Source: CBFHSF01 sp965661055
Lineage (GTDB): Bacteria > Bacteroidota > Bacteroidia > Flavobacteriales > Schleiferiaceae
Assembly (NCBI GenBank): GCA_965661055.1
Contig: CBFICS010000002.1
Coordinates: 131,993-195,992, forward strand
DNA: 64,000 nt
Reading direction: 5' to 3'
In this document: one piece after another, positions 8,797 through 17,017 of the stretch
How the letters are laid out: each line of letters opens with the position of its first letter
Position numbering within the stretch: position 1 is the first letter of the stretch
The notes under the pieces: generated by a model
Databases searched by the model: none
The model's input: only the letters and a program-made list of their open reading frames with translations
Told to the model about the DNA's origin: nothing
Program-made: the position numbers and the translations under genes

Positions 8797-10001
8797 ACTC
8801 TTTCTAATATGGTTGCATATCCTTGGCCAACACCTATACACATGGTCACCAAGGCGTATTTCTTATTTTGCTTGTGAAGCTCTAAGGCAGCAGTGTGCAA
8901 TATTCTCGCTCCACTTACTCCCAGTGGGTGACCTAGGGCAATCGCTCCTCCGTTCGGATTGATTCTCGGGTCGTTGTCTGCCAGTCCTAGCTCTCGTGTA
9001 CACGCAAGAACCTGAGCGGCAAACGCTTCATTGAGTTCTAAAATGTCCATGTCGTCAAGGGAAAGTCCTGCCTTGTCTAAGGCTTTTCTCGAGGCATACA
9101 CAGGACCGATTCCCATGATTCTTGGCTCAACACCTGAAACGCCACTTGAAACAATTCTTGCCAAGGGCTTTAGGTTATTTTCAACAATTCCCTTTTCAGA
9201 CCCTATCAAAAGGGCGGCCGCACCGTCGTTTAATCCCGAAGCGTTACCCGCCGTTACCGTTCCGCCTTCGGCTCTAAAAGCAGGTCTTAGGTTACCTAAA
9301 ACCTCTAGGCTGGTGTTGGGTTTAATAAATTCGTCTTGAGAGAAAATGATGGGATCTTTTTTTCTTTGTGGAATGGTAACTGCAGCAATTTCTTCCGCTA
9401 AGCGTCCGCTGTTTTGGGCTGCCGTAGCTTTTTGCTGACTCCATAGTGCAAAGGCGTCTTGATCTTCTCTACTAATATTGTATAGGTCTACTAAGTTCTC
9501 GGCGGTCTGCCCCATGGCATCTGTTCCGTACATGGCGTGCATCTGCTTGTTCACAAAGCGCCACCCAAAGCTAGAGTCGTACATTTTACTGTCTGTGCCA
9601 TAAGCCTTAGAAGGTTTTGACATTACGTAAGGGGCACGGGTCATGTGTTCAACACCTCCAGAAATGAAAAGCTCACCATCTCCGTGAGCAATGGCTCGGC
9701 TGGCGTGAATAGCGGCTGACATTCCTGAGGCACAAAGGCGGTTAACGGTTTCTCCTGGAACAGACCACGGCAATCCGGCTAATAGTAAGGCCATTCTTGC
9801 CACATTGCGGTTGTCTTCTCCTGCCTGGTTAGCACAACCTAAAATAACGTCGTCGATTTTTGAAGGATCAACACCACTGTTTTTTTCCATTAGTGCCTTG
9901 ATGACATGAGCCGCCAAATCATCGGCGCGAACAGCGCTCAAGGTTCCCCCAAAACTACCAATAGGAGTACGCACTCCGTCTATAATAAATGCTTCTTTCA
10001 T
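8793..10001 (-). CDS. paaJ: PaaJ: 3-oxoadipyl-CoA / 3-oxo-5,6-dehydrosuberyl-CoA thiolase
   Basis: 402 residues, matching the 401 of E. coli PaaJ. The thiolase catalytic residues are all present: nucleophile Cys90 in NRLCASGM, His358 in GHPLGVSG and Cys388 in CIGVGQG. The enzyme cleaves the beta-ketoacyl-CoA products of phenylacetate breakdown into acetyl-CoA and shorter CoA esters. It lies between paaI and a membrane-protein gene and shares strand with paaY. Other thiolases such as PcaF or FadA have the same residues; the paa context decides the name. Confidence 0.9.
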   Translation of the reverse strand: MKEAFIIDGVRTPIGSFGGTLSAVRADDLAAHVIKALMEKNSGVDPSKIDDVILGCANQAGEDNRNVARMALLLAGLPWSVPGETVNRLCASGMSAAIHASRAIAHGDGELFISGGVEHMTRAPYVMSKPSKAYGTDSKMYDSSFGWRFVNKQMHAMYGTDAMGQTAENLVDLYNISREDQDAFALWSQQKATAAQNSGRLAEEIAAVTIPQRKKDPIIFSQDEFIKPNTSLEVLGNLRPAFRAEGGTVTAGNASGLNDGAAALLIGSEKGIVENNLKPLARIVSSGVSGVEPRIMGIGPVYASRKALDKAGLSLDDMDILELNEAFAAQVLACTRELGLADNDPRINPNGGAIALGHPLGVSGARILHTAALELHKQNKKYALVTMCIGVGQGYATILERV

Positions 10002-10028
10002 CTTGTTTTCATTGTAGAATGTCCAAAT

Positions 10029-10439
10029 TTAAACATTCCAAGTTTTTGAAGACTTGTATACGGTGCCTTTGAAAAGGGCAACCGTGGCGCCTTCTTGATT
10101 TTTTACTTCTACTTCGTAGATTCCAATTTTGTGCGATTGGCTTTTTTCCACGCAAGTGGCTACTAGAACATCACCTTCTGCCACCTTGTGGGTGTGAGAA
10201 ATGGACGTTTCAATACTCACCGATTGTACTCCGTAATTGTTGCTGGCAAACGCCAATGCAGAGTCGGCCAAAGAAGAGGTGATTCCGCCGTGAGCGATAG
10301 AAAAGCCGTTGGTCATCTCGCTTCTCACGGTCATTGATAATTGACAAAAACCTTCTTTGGCTTCTACTACTTCAATACCTAGCCACTGGCTAAAAGCATC
10401 GTTTTTCATCATGTGGTCGGTAATCTTATGACTGGCCAT
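10029..10439 (-). CDS. paaI: PaaI: hydroxyphenylacetyl-CoA thioesterase
   Basis: 136-residue hotdog-fold protein. The motif SIAHGGITSSLADSALAF (47-64) carries the family's HGG loop and the catalytic Asp (Asp59, counterpart of E. coli Asp61). PaaI recovers CoA from ring-hydroxylated or aberrant CoA esters. Its ATG overlaps the last codons of the upstream unknown gene by 14 bases, indicating coupled translation, and paaJ follows after 27 bases. Confidence 0.9.
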   Translation of the reverse strand: MASHKITDHMMKNDAFSQWLGIEVVEAKEGFCQLSMTVRSEMTNGFSIAHGGITSSLADSALAFASNNYGVQSVSIETSISHTHKVAEGDVLVATCVEKSQSHKIGIYEVEVKNQEGATVALFKGTVYKSSKTWNV

Positions 10440-10935
10440 TTTCTGGTTTTGAATTATCTATGAGTACGGACTCTTCATAAACGCGAATTAGGATCTCTAA
10501 AAGGATAAACACGTTTTGAAGTCCTTCGTGATTTTTCGGAAGTCCGTTTTTTATATCTTCTCTAATATAGCCTACCAAAGCGTCAAAAACAGCGGGAGAA
10601 TTTGAAATGTCAGAGATTAACATGTCCATGATTCCACCCTTGCTTTCGGTTTTCTCAAAGTCTTGAACCTTTTCTTCAATGACGTCGTTTAACACGCCCT
10701 GAGTCACCATACCAATCGGAATTCCCGAAAGCTCAAAAGCTTCTCTGAGGAGTACGGCTGCACGCATAATGGCTTCGTGCTCGTCTTCAGAAAAATCGTC
10801 GGCTAGGTTGTATAGAAACCCCACTAAATAAGGCTGTTCGTCTAAAAAATCATTGAGCTTTTCTTGGTATTCAATACCGTCTAAAGAGTCTAGTGCAGAC
10901 TTAGCGGTAATTAAGAAATCTTTTTTTGAACCCAT
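10426..10935 (-). CDS. Hypothetical acidic helical protein, first gene of the paaI-paaJ operon
   Basis: I do not recognise this 169-residue protein. It has no signal peptide or membrane segment, is strongly acidic, and is predicted helical throughout. A central stretch with DDFSEDEHEAIMRAAVLLREAF suggests a helical bundle, perhaps a metal-free four-helix fold. It has its own promoter-like box and leads the minus-strand run into paaI (14-base overlap), so it is expressed with CoA-ester thioesterase and thiolase. A regulator or scaffold role would be speculation. Confidence 0.75.
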   Translation of the reverse strand: MGSKKDFLITAKSALDSLDGIEYQEKLNDFLDEQPYLVGFLYNLADDFSEDEHEAIMRAAVLLREAFELSGIPIGMVTQGVLNDVIEEKVQDFEKTESKGGIMDMLISDISNSPAVFDALVGYIREDIKNGLPKNHEGLQNVFILLEILIRVYEESVLIDNSKPENGQS

Positions 10936-10956
10936 GATGTTGTATATTTAGGGAAG

Positions 10957-10964
10957 CAAAGGTA
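10957..10964 (-). promoter_or_regulatory. Bacteroidota -7 box for the unknown gene-paaI-paaJ operon
   Basis: TACCTTTG on the minus strand, matching TAnnTTTG, 21 bases upstream of the start codon in the 46-base gap shared with the divergent SRAP gene. Confidence 0.45.
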
Positions 10965-10981
10965 TCAAAACTAGTTGGTCT

Positions 10982-11689
10982 ATGTGTTATCACTACTCGT
11001 TAGGTAAGGTAAAAGTTGCAGTAGAAAAGAAATACAATGCTTCCGCGGAAGCGATGCCGGAAACGTTGAACTTTCACGCGGGGGCTTTTGGCACTCCGGT
11101 TCAAATGCCTGTCCTCACGCTCAACGATCCAGAAAAACTCACCATGATGCGCTGGGGGCTCATTCCTTTTTGGTCTAAAGAGGAAAAACTGAAATTCAAC
11201 ACGGCCAACGCGGCGGTAGAAACGGTCACCGACAAGGCGAGCTATAGAGAACCTATCAAAACGAAGAGGTGCCTAGTGCCCGCCGACGGATTTTACGAGT
11301 GGCGCACCGAAGGGGCTAACAAATACCCGTACTTCATCCACCTTCTTGAAGAGGAGATTTTCTCTTTTGCAGGAATTTATGACGAGTGGGTCAATAAGTC
11401 AACGGGAGAAATTGTTCAAAGCTTTTCTATTCTCACCACCGAGGCCAATGATCTCATGGCAAAGATTCACAACACCAAAAAGCGCATGCCTATCATCCTC
11501 AATGAAGACCTTGAAAAACGGTGGTTGACTGATGAGCCGCTTCCAGACCTTTTGTCTGAGGCAGCCCAACCTTTTCCCACCCAATTGATGGTGGCACATA
11601 CCATTTCAAAATCGTTTTTGCTCATGCCCAACGGACCGGAAAAACAATTGCCTTTTGAATATCCGGAATTAGCCTTGATGGATTCATGA
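10982..11689 (+). CDS. SRAP/YedK (HMCES) abasic-site DNA-protein crosslink protein
   Basis: 235 residues. Met1 is followed directly by Cys2, which becomes the N-terminal nucleophile that crosslinks to abasic sites in single-stranded DNA. The other family residues are visible: Asn76 in NAAVET, Glu106 in DGFYEW and His163 in KIHNTKKRMP, counterparts of YedK Asn75, Glu105 and His160. The protein shields abasic sites at replication forks. It stands alone between a divergent paa operon and an Rrf2 regulator. A perfect 14-base palindrome lies in its early codons (11039-11052). Confidence 0.93.
   Translation: MCYHYSLGKVKVAVEKKYNASAEAMPETLNFHAGAFGTPVQMPVLTLNDPEKLTMMRWGLIPFWSKEEKLKFNTANAAVETVTDKASYREPIKTKRCLVPADGFYEWRTEGANKYPYFIHLLEEEIFSFAGIYDEWVNKSTGEIVQSFSILTTEANDLMAKIHNTKKRMPIILNEDLEKRWLTDEPLPDLLSEAAQPFPTQLMVAHTISKSFLLMPNGPEKQLPFEYPELALMDS
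11039..11052. repeat. Palindrome GCTTCCGCGGAAGC inside the SRAP gene
   Basis: A perfect 14-base palindrome whose core resembles the GNRA-loop repeat family but lacks the loop. In frame it encodes Ala-Ser-Ala-Glu (residues 20-23). Membership in the family is uncertain; a chance occurrence is possible. Confidence 0.3.
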
Positions 11690-11708
11690 CAAAGTGTACC
11701 TTTACCCT

Positions 11709-12146
11709 GTGATTTCAAAAAAATCTAAATACGCAATCAATGCTTTGGTCTTTTTGGCAAAAAACCAAGAGAAGGGACCTATCCCTGCTAGCACCATTGC
11801 TGAATCAGAAAACATTCCTCCTAAGTTTTTAGAGGCCATTCTTCTAGATCTAAAAAAGTCGGGAATTCTATCTTCAAAAAAGGGGGCTTCAGGTGGATAT
11901 TACTTGCACCAAACGGCTGAAGAAATTAACATGGCAGATGTCATGAGGTTGTTTGACGGTGCCATTGCTTACCTGCCTTGTGTTACCTACAAGTATTATG
12001 AACGCTGTGAAGAGTGTAAAGATGAGGTGACATGTGGTATTCGCGATGCTTTTCTCGACTTGAGAAACAAGACGGTTGAAATGCTGAAGGGAAACACTCT
12101 AGCCGATCTAATTAACCGAGAGCATAAACTGAAGGAGGAATTATGA
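11709..12146 (+). CDS. Rrf2 family transcriptional regulator
   Basis: 145 residues with an N-terminal winged helix-turn-helix (KYAINALVFLAKN, then ENIPPKFLEAILLDLKKSGIL) and the cysteine cluster LPCVTYKYYERCEECKDEVTC, four or five Cys that in relatives such as IscR and CymR-type proteins bind an iron-sulphur cluster or sense thiols. A GTG at 11694 would add five residues; the GTG at 11709 gives the MISKKSKYA start usual in Bacteroidota. No sulphur or Fe-S operon adjoins it, so its targets are unknown. Confidence 0.88.
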   Translation: MISKKSKYAINALVFLAKNQEKGPIPASTIAESENIPPKFLEAILLDLKKSGILSSKKGASGGYYLHQTAEEINMADVMRLFDGAIAYLPCVTYKYYERCEECKDEVTCGIRDAFLDLRNKTVEMLKGNTLADLINREHKLKEEL

Positions 12147-12152
12147 CTCTCC

Positions 12153-12884
12153 TTAGCTTTTTCTCCAAGAAACACTCAACCTAAAAACGGGCTTGTCGCC
12201 TGTGCTTACTTCAATGACTTTTGGGTGAATCTCATGATCCGCCACAATGTTTAATTCATCACCCAACTTGCACTCAGCTAAAAAGTTGGCATTCCATTGC
12301 TCTACTTCGTAATCGCTAAAGGTTTTTGGGCTTAGCGAATCTAATGCATAGTTTAAGTACTGGCTGTTGTTCACGTGTTTGTTAACATCTAAATGAGAAT
12401 ATAAAACACGGGTCTTGCGTAAGAGGATGCTAGGCACAGGGGCATGGACCTTTTCTGCGGAGGTCTCTATGGCGTGGAGGTCTTTGTTTCGTGCAAAAGT
12501 ATCAGGCAGTTCCACGTCGTGCGTCGGACGCAAGGTCTTTAAGTCTAAAACCACCCATGAGGTAGTTGCCCTTGCCAGAGTATTGCCGTCTTCATCTTCC
12601 AATAGAAAATCACGGTTGGCAAAATACCCAGTGAACCCCTTGGGCCACGTGGTCAGCTTTACCTTTTCTCCGTAGTGAGGCAAGCGATTAATTTCTGTAA
12701 GTTGTCGAGTCAATAACCACGTTTGCTTTTTTGAAATCATCGTTTCTACGCCCAGTCCCAATTCGTCAGCATGTTGCCGTGCGGCCTCTTGCATCCAATT
12801 ACTTATAGACCTCGGAAAAGCTCTGTTGTAAATATCGGCCTCATGGGCGTAAATAGAAAAATACCGGGTGTAAACGTCTTTCAT
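12153..12884 (-). CDS. Acyl-ACP thioesterase (FatA-like)
   Basis: 243 residues made of two hotdog repeats, as in plant-type acyl-ACP thioesterases and their bacterial homologues. The catalytic region reads HLDVNKHVNNSQYLNYALD (about 163-181), with the Asp-x-Asn-x-His-Val-Asn-Asn signature. It releases free fatty acid from acyl carrier protein. It converges with the Rrf2 gene, ending seven bases away, and stands alone downstream of the lysS terminator. Confidence 0.9.
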   Translation of the reverse strand: MKDVYTRYFSIYAHEADIYNRAFPRSISNWMQEAARQHADELGLGVETMISKKQTWLLTRQLTEINRLPHYGEKVKLTTWPKGFTGYFANRDFLLEDEDGNTLARATTSWVVLDLKTLRPTHDVELPDTFARNKDLHAIETSAEKVHAPVPSILLRKTRVLYSHLDVNKHVNNSQYLNYALDSLSPKTFSDYEVEQWNANFLAECKLGDELNIVADHEIHPKVIEVSTGDKPVFRLSVSWRKS

Positions 12885-12960
12885 GGGTTTCTATGTGTCG
12901 AGACACTTCATCGAGTTTGAAAACTTAAAATTACGAAAAACAAAAGGGGAATGGGGACAT

Positions 12961-12990
12961 AAAAAAGCACAGCTCACAAGGCTGTGCTTT
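12961..12990 (-). terminator. lysS terminator
   Basis: Ten-base stem AAAGCACAGC/GCTGTGCTTT with a seven-base loop; on the minus strand it is followed by a run of T. It lies 21 bases after the lysS stop. Confidence 0.85.
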
Positions 12991-13011
12991 GTAAAATATT
13001 TGATGACTTAA

Positions 13012-14724
13012 TTATGCTTCTACAGCCTCGACAATAAGTCCGTCGTCGGTTTTAGAAACTTTTGCCAAACCGGCCTTGGTCAAGGCTTTTATTCCTTTGT
13101 CCCATTGTTTGTTTGACAGCCCTGAAAGGTCCTTTAACTCGTCATATGCCATGGTCTCCTTCCCAGAAAGGATGTCGAAAATGGCTTTTTCGTTTTCTTT
13201 TAAATCTAGTGATTTCTTAGCGCCCCAAACTTCTGGCTTCATCTGTGGGAAGAAAAGAACCTCTTGAATTGAGCTTTGGTTTGTCAACATCATAATGAGT
13301 CTGTCCATACCAATTCCCAATCCTGCGGTTGGTGGCATACCGTACTCAAGGGCTCTGATAAAGTCTTGGTCAATAAACATAGCCTCGTCGTCTCCTTTTT
13401 CAGAAAGTTTGAGCTGTGCTTCAAAGCGCTCTCTTTGATCAATGGGGTCGTTCAACTCGGTGTAGGCGTTGGCCAACTCCTTTCCGTTTACCATCAACTC
13501 AAAGCGCTCGGTCAATTCCGGATTGTCTCTGTGTTTTTTACACAAGGGCGACATCTCTACTGGATAGTCTGTGATGAAGGTTGGCTGAATATAGGTGTGC
13601 TCACATTTTTCACCAAAGATTTCATCAATCAACTTTCCTTTACCCATGGTCTCATCAACCTCCAAGCCTAGTGACTTAGCGACTTCTCTAATCTCGTCTT
13701 CAGACTTTCCGTTAAGGTCGTGTCCGGTGTGGGTCTTAATCGCCTCTAATATAGGTACGCGCGGATAGGGCGCTTTAAACTCAATCTTATTTTCACCCAC
13801 TTGCGCAACAGAAGTTCCGTTGGTTTCTATGGCAACCTTTTCTAAAAGGTTCTCGGTAAACTCCATCATCCAATGGTAGTCTTTATAGGCTACGTAGATT
13901 TCCATGGCGGTGAACTCTGGGTTGTGAGTTCTGTCCATTCCTTCGTTTCTAAAGTTTCTAGAAAACTCGTAAACGCCTTCAAATCCTCCAACAATCAATC
14001 TTTTTAGGTAAAGCTCGTTGGCAATACGCAAGTACAACGGAATGTCTAAAGCGTTGTGGTGCGTCACAAACGGACGAGCCGCGGCTCCTCCAGGAATGGG
14101 TTGCAATACCGGAGTGTCAACTTCTAAATACCCTGCCGCATTAAAAGTGTCTCTCATAGCATTAAACACCTTGGTTCTCTTCTGAAATATCTCTTTCACT
14201 GGATTGTTAACTACCAAGTCAACGTAGCGCTGACGGTAGCGTAATTCAGGATCGGTAAAGGCGTCGTGAGTCTTGCCATCCGCATCGGTTTTTACAACCG
14301 GTAACGGACGCAAAGATTTACTAAGGACAGAAAACTGCTTTACCAATACAGAGGTTTCTCCGGTTTGGGTTTTGAAAATTTCTCCTTCAACCCCTACAAA
14401 GTCACCAATGTCTAATAGTTTCTTAAACAGTTCATTGTAAAGGGTTTTGTCTTCGTCCGGACAAACTTCGTCGCGGTTAAAGTACAGCTGAACACGTCCT
14501 GTTGAATCTTGTAAAACAGCGAAACTAGCCTTACCCATAACGCGTTTAGTCATAAGCCTTCCGGCTACCTTAACCTTTTCACCTTCTACGGGGTTTGCCG
14601 CAATGGCATTGGCGTAATGGGTCACGTCATAACCTTCTTGCGGAAAGGGCTCAACACCCATTGCTCGCATTTTTTCTAAGGCTTCACGACGTACCAATTC
14701 TTGTTCAGACAAGATCATAGACAT
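13012..14724 (-). CDS. lysS: Lysyl-tRNA synthetase, class II, with C-terminal extension
   Basis: 570 residues. An N-terminal OB-fold anticodon-binding domain (VKVAGRLMTKRVMGKASFAVLQD) is followed by the class II core with motif 2 (FRNEGMDRTHNPEFTAMEIY) and motif 3 (GLGIGMDRLIMML). It charges tRNA-Lys with lysine in the cytosol. After the usual end of about 500 residues there is a 65-70 residue extension (from SLDLKENEKAIFD) resembling a small winged-helix domain, a feature of Bacteroidota LysS proteins. It is monocistronic, with a promoter box and a terminator. Confidence 0.97.
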   Translation of the reverse strand: MSMILSEQELVRREALEKMRAMGVEPFPQEGYDVTHYANAIAANPVEGEKVKVAGRLMTKRVMGKASFAVLQDSTGRVQLYFNRDEVCPDEDKTLYNELFKKLLDIGDFVGVEGEIFKTQTGETSVLVKQFSVLSKSLRPLPVVKTDADGKTHDAFTDPELRYRQRYVDLVVNNPVKEIFQKRTKVFNAMRDTFNAAGYLEVDTPVLQPIPGGAAARPFVTHHNALDIPLYLRIANELYLKRLIVGGFEGVYEFSRNFRNEGMDRTHNPEFTAMEIYVAYKDYHWMMEFTENLLEKVAIETNGTSVAQVGENKIEFKAPYPRVPILEAIKTHTGHDLNGKSEDEIREVAKSLGLEVDETMGKGKLIDEIFGEKCEHTYIQPTFITDYPVEMSPLCKKHRDNPELTERFELMVNGKELANAYTELNDPIDQRERFEAQLKLSEKGDDEAMFIDQDFIRALEYGMPPTAGLGIGMDRLIMMLTNQSSIQEVLFFPQMKPEVWGAKKSLDLKENEKAIFDILSGKETMAYDELKDLSGLSNKQWDKGIKALTKAGLAKVSKTDDGLIVEAVEA

Positions 14725-14739
14725 AACTCAAAATTTTTG

Positions 14740-14747
14740 CAAAGATA
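14740..14747 (-). promoter_or_regulatory. Bacteroidota -7 box for lysS
   Basis: TATCTTTG on the minus strand, matching TAnnTTTG, 15 bases upstream of the lysS ATG. Confidence 0.45.
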
Positions 14748-14803
14748 GTATGTACAAATGAGTTTTTAGGTCCCTTTTCTAAGGACCTTTATTTTTTAAA
14801 AAA

Positions 14804-14820
14804 TTCCGCTTTCGCGGGAG
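14804..14820 (-). repeat. GNRA-loop palindromic repeat, copy 2, placed as a terminator
   Basis: Identical over 17 bases to the copy at 3611. Read on the minus strand, two bases after the stop of the alpha/beta hydrolase gene, it gives a CCGC-GAAA-GCGG hairpin followed by AATTTTTT. That is a short but plausible intrinsic terminator for the hydrolase gene. Confidence 0.65.
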
Positions 14821-14822
14821 GA

Positions 14823-15605
14823 TTATAGCGACTTTAAAAAGAACTGAAGACCTTGTGTCACTTCCTTAAAATTCTCAATATGACCCATGTGTCCGTCGGG
14901 AGTGATCATGGTATGCGTTACCGAACGACCCTTCATTTGCTCTTCCATTATTTTTATGGGTAACACAGGATCTTTCTTACCAGAAATTATAGAAATAGGA
15001 AAGGCCGCAAAGTGCAAGATGACCTCGCGGTCGGTGCGGATCTTCATGCCTTCAAGAGCCGCCACAATGCCTTGGGTAGGGGTTTTTAAGGCTTCGTTCT
15101 TCACTTCAGTTATGCGATCTCGAAACAACTCTCTTGATTTGGGTCGGAACAGATTGGGGATAGAGATTCTCACAAAAGACTTCGGGTCTTGCTTCACTAA
15201 CTTGATAGCCCTTTCTCTATCTGCTTTTTTAGCGTAAGTGTCTGCTCTTGCAGTAGAGTAAAACAAGCAAAGACCTTTTATGTATTCTGGGTAAAGCTCC
15301 GCGAAAGCAAGGGCCACATACCCCCCCATAGAGTGTCCTACCAAGGTTACTTTTCTAACCCCTAAGTGGTCCACCACGGTTTTTACTTGGTCGGCCATTT
15401 GCTCCATGGTATGGACATAGCCAATGCAGCCCGTAGATCCATGCCCCAAAAGATCTAAGGTGATAATTCGGTTTTTTTTAGAAAGGTAGGTCGACATCTC
15501 GATCCACATAGATTTGTTTTCTAAAAACCCGTGCAGCAAAATAACGACCGACCCCTTGCCCTCATCCGTAATGGTAAAGGGAGTGCCTTTATAGATTAAC
15601 TCCAT
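14823..15605 (-). CDS. Alpha/beta hydrolase
   Basis: 260 residues, cytosolic. The oxyanion HG motif is LLHGFLENKSMW (24-35), the nucleophile elbow is GHSMGG (about 94-99), a candidate acid is Asp in GKKDPVLP and the His is in DGHMGHIEN near the C-terminus. The family includes BioH-like esterases, haloperoxidases and C-C bond hydrolases; nothing here fixes the substrate. It follows pepP after nine bases and is probably co-transcribed with it. Confidence 0.88.
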   Translation of the reverse strand: MELIYKGTPFTITDEGKGSVVILLHGFLENKSMWIEMSTYLSKKNRIITLDLLGHGSTGCIGYVHTMEQMADQVKTVVDHLGVRKVTLVGHSMGGYVALAFAELYPEYIKGLCLFYSTARADTYAKKADRERAIKLVKQDPKSFVRISIPNLFRPKSRELFRDRITEVKNEALKTPTQGIVAALEGMKIRTDREVILHFAAFPISIISGKKDPVLPIKIMEEQMKGRSVTHTMITPDGHMGHIENFKEVTQGLQFFLKSL

Positions 15606-15614
15606 GAAGTGTTT

Positions 15615-16904
15615 TTAGCTATTCATGAAGTCTTCAACCGCATCAATTTCAATCGGAATATTCTTCGTTAGATTGATCAGTCCGTTGTCGGTAACCACTA
15701 GGTCATCTTCTAATCGAATGCCCAAACCTTCTTCTGGAATGTAAATTCCGGGTTCGCAAGTAAAGACATTACCCACCTTCATGTCGGTGGTCCAAGAACC
15801 AACATCGTGTACGTCTAAGCCAATGTAGTGGCTCGTCCCGTGCATGAAGTATTTCTTGTAAGCGGGCCATTCTGGATTTTGGTTTTTCACGTCGGTCTTG
15901 TCGATAAGCCCGAGTTCAATTAATTCACCTTCCATAATCTTGCCCACTTCTTTGTGGTAATCTACCAAGTTATTTCCTGGAACTAAGAGCGTTTCCGCTT
16001 CTTTCTTCACGCGCAATACCGCGTTGTAAACTTCTTTTTGTCTTTCGGTAAAGCGCCCGCTTACTGGAAAACAGCGCGTAACATCACAAGCGTAATTCGC
16101 ATATTCAGCACCTACATCAAAAAGTATTAGATCGCCGTCTTTACACTCGGCATTGTTTTCTATGTAGTGAAGAACACAGGCGTTATACCCTGAACCAATA
16201 ATGGGTGTGTAGGCAAATCCACGAGAGCGGTTGATCAAGAATTCGTGCATGAATTCTGCTTCCAATTCGTACTCCATAACTCCAGGTTTGATGAACTTCA
16301 TTACACGCTCATACCCTTTAGTGGTTACATTGGCAGCCTCTTTCATCACGGCAATTTCTGCCGCCGACTTGATAGCTCTAATGTCATGCATAATAGGTGC
16401 TGACCTCATGAAATGGTGCATGGGGTATTGAGCTTTAACCTTCTTCACAAAGCGATCTTCGCGCGTTTCTACTTCCGTGGCCGCTCTAAGGTGCTCGTTA
16501 GAGTTGAGGTAAACATTTTCTGCTTGCGCCATCAATTCTTTGAAAACCTTGTCAAAATCTTGTAACCAATATACCGTGCGTATGCCCGAAACGGCATAGG
16601 CAGAATCTTTGCTTAATTTCTCACCTTCCCAAATGGCAATACTGGGGCTAGTTTCTTTTAAGAAAAGAATCTCTTTGTGTTCTCTTTTGTAAGCATCCGG
16701 AAAAATCACCAATATGGACTCTTCTTGATCTACTCCACACAAATGGAAAATGTCTGTCGCTTGCTTAAAGGGAAAGGTGCCGTCAGCACTGGTGGGATAA
16801 ATGTCGTTAGAGTTGAAAACAGCCAACGACCTTGGTTTTAATTTTTGAGTAAATTTTTTGCGATTTTCTACAAAAAGTGACGAGGGGAGCTGTTGATATC
16901 TCAT
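15615..16904 (-). CDS. pepP: Xaa-Pro aminopeptidase (M24B)
   Basis: About 429 residues with an N-terminal creatinase-like domain and a C-terminal pita-bread metallopeptidase domain. Visible metal ligands are the Asp residues in FDVGAEYANYACDVTR, His in MHGTSHYIGLDVHD, and Glu in EPGIYIPEEGLGIRLEDD. It removes N-terminal residues preceding proline, with two Mn or similar ions. The ATG at 16904 is preferred over an in-frame TTG six codons upstream, because MRYQQLPSSLF is the usual N-terminus of the family. The gene diverges from sdhC. Confidence 0.93.
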   Translation of the reverse strand: MRYQQLPSSLFVENRKKFTQKLKPRSLAVFNSNDIYPTSADGTFPFKQATDIFHLCGVDQEESILVIFPDAYKREHKEILFLKETSPSIAIWEGEKLSKDSAYAVSGIRTVYWLQDFDKVFKELMAQAENVYLNSNEHLRAATEVETREDRFVKKVKAQYPMHHFMRSAPIMHDIRAIKSAAEIAVMKEAANVTTKGYERVMKFIKPGVMEYELEAEFMHEFLINRSRGFAYTPIIGSGYNACVLHYIENNAECKDGDLILFDVGAEYANYACDVTRCFPVSGRFTERQKEVYNAVLRVKKEAETLLVPGNNLVDYHKEVGKIMEGELIELGLIDKTDVKNQNPEWPAYKKYFMHGTSHYIGLDVHDVGSWTTDMKVGNVFTCEPGIYIPEEGLGIRLEDDLVVTDNGLINLTKNIPIEIDAVEDFMNS

Positions 16905-16964
16905 GTTTTTTATTTTGAACAATTCTAAATAGAGATTTAATGATAAAACCCCGTTTTGGAATTG

Positions 16965-16972
16965 TATTTTTG
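16965..16972 (+). promoter_or_regulatory. Bacteroidota -7 box for sdhCAB
   Basis: TATTTTTG matching TAnnTTTG, 45 bases upstream of the sdhC ATG in the gap shared with pepP. No convincing -33 TTG. Confidence 0.45.
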
Positions 16973-17017
16973 TGGATGTAAATATAAGTTAAACACTATT
17001 AATTATACCAAATTCCT

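Noticed and set aside
10024..10031. TAAATTTG upstream of paaJ as an internal promoter
   Set aside because: It overlaps the paaI stop codon and is self-complementary-looking AT sequence; likely chance within the operon.
12894..12906. GTGTC-GA-GACAC inverted repeat upstream of the acyl-ACP thioesterase gene as an operator
   Set aside because: Only five-base arms; nothing else like it was seen upstream of other lipid genes in the window.
14768..14797. AGGTCC/GGACCT hairpin followed by T-rich sequence on the plus strand
   Set aside because: No plus-strand gene ends there. On the minus strand the hairpin is followed by A, not T, and lies downstream of the better GAAA-loop hairpin.
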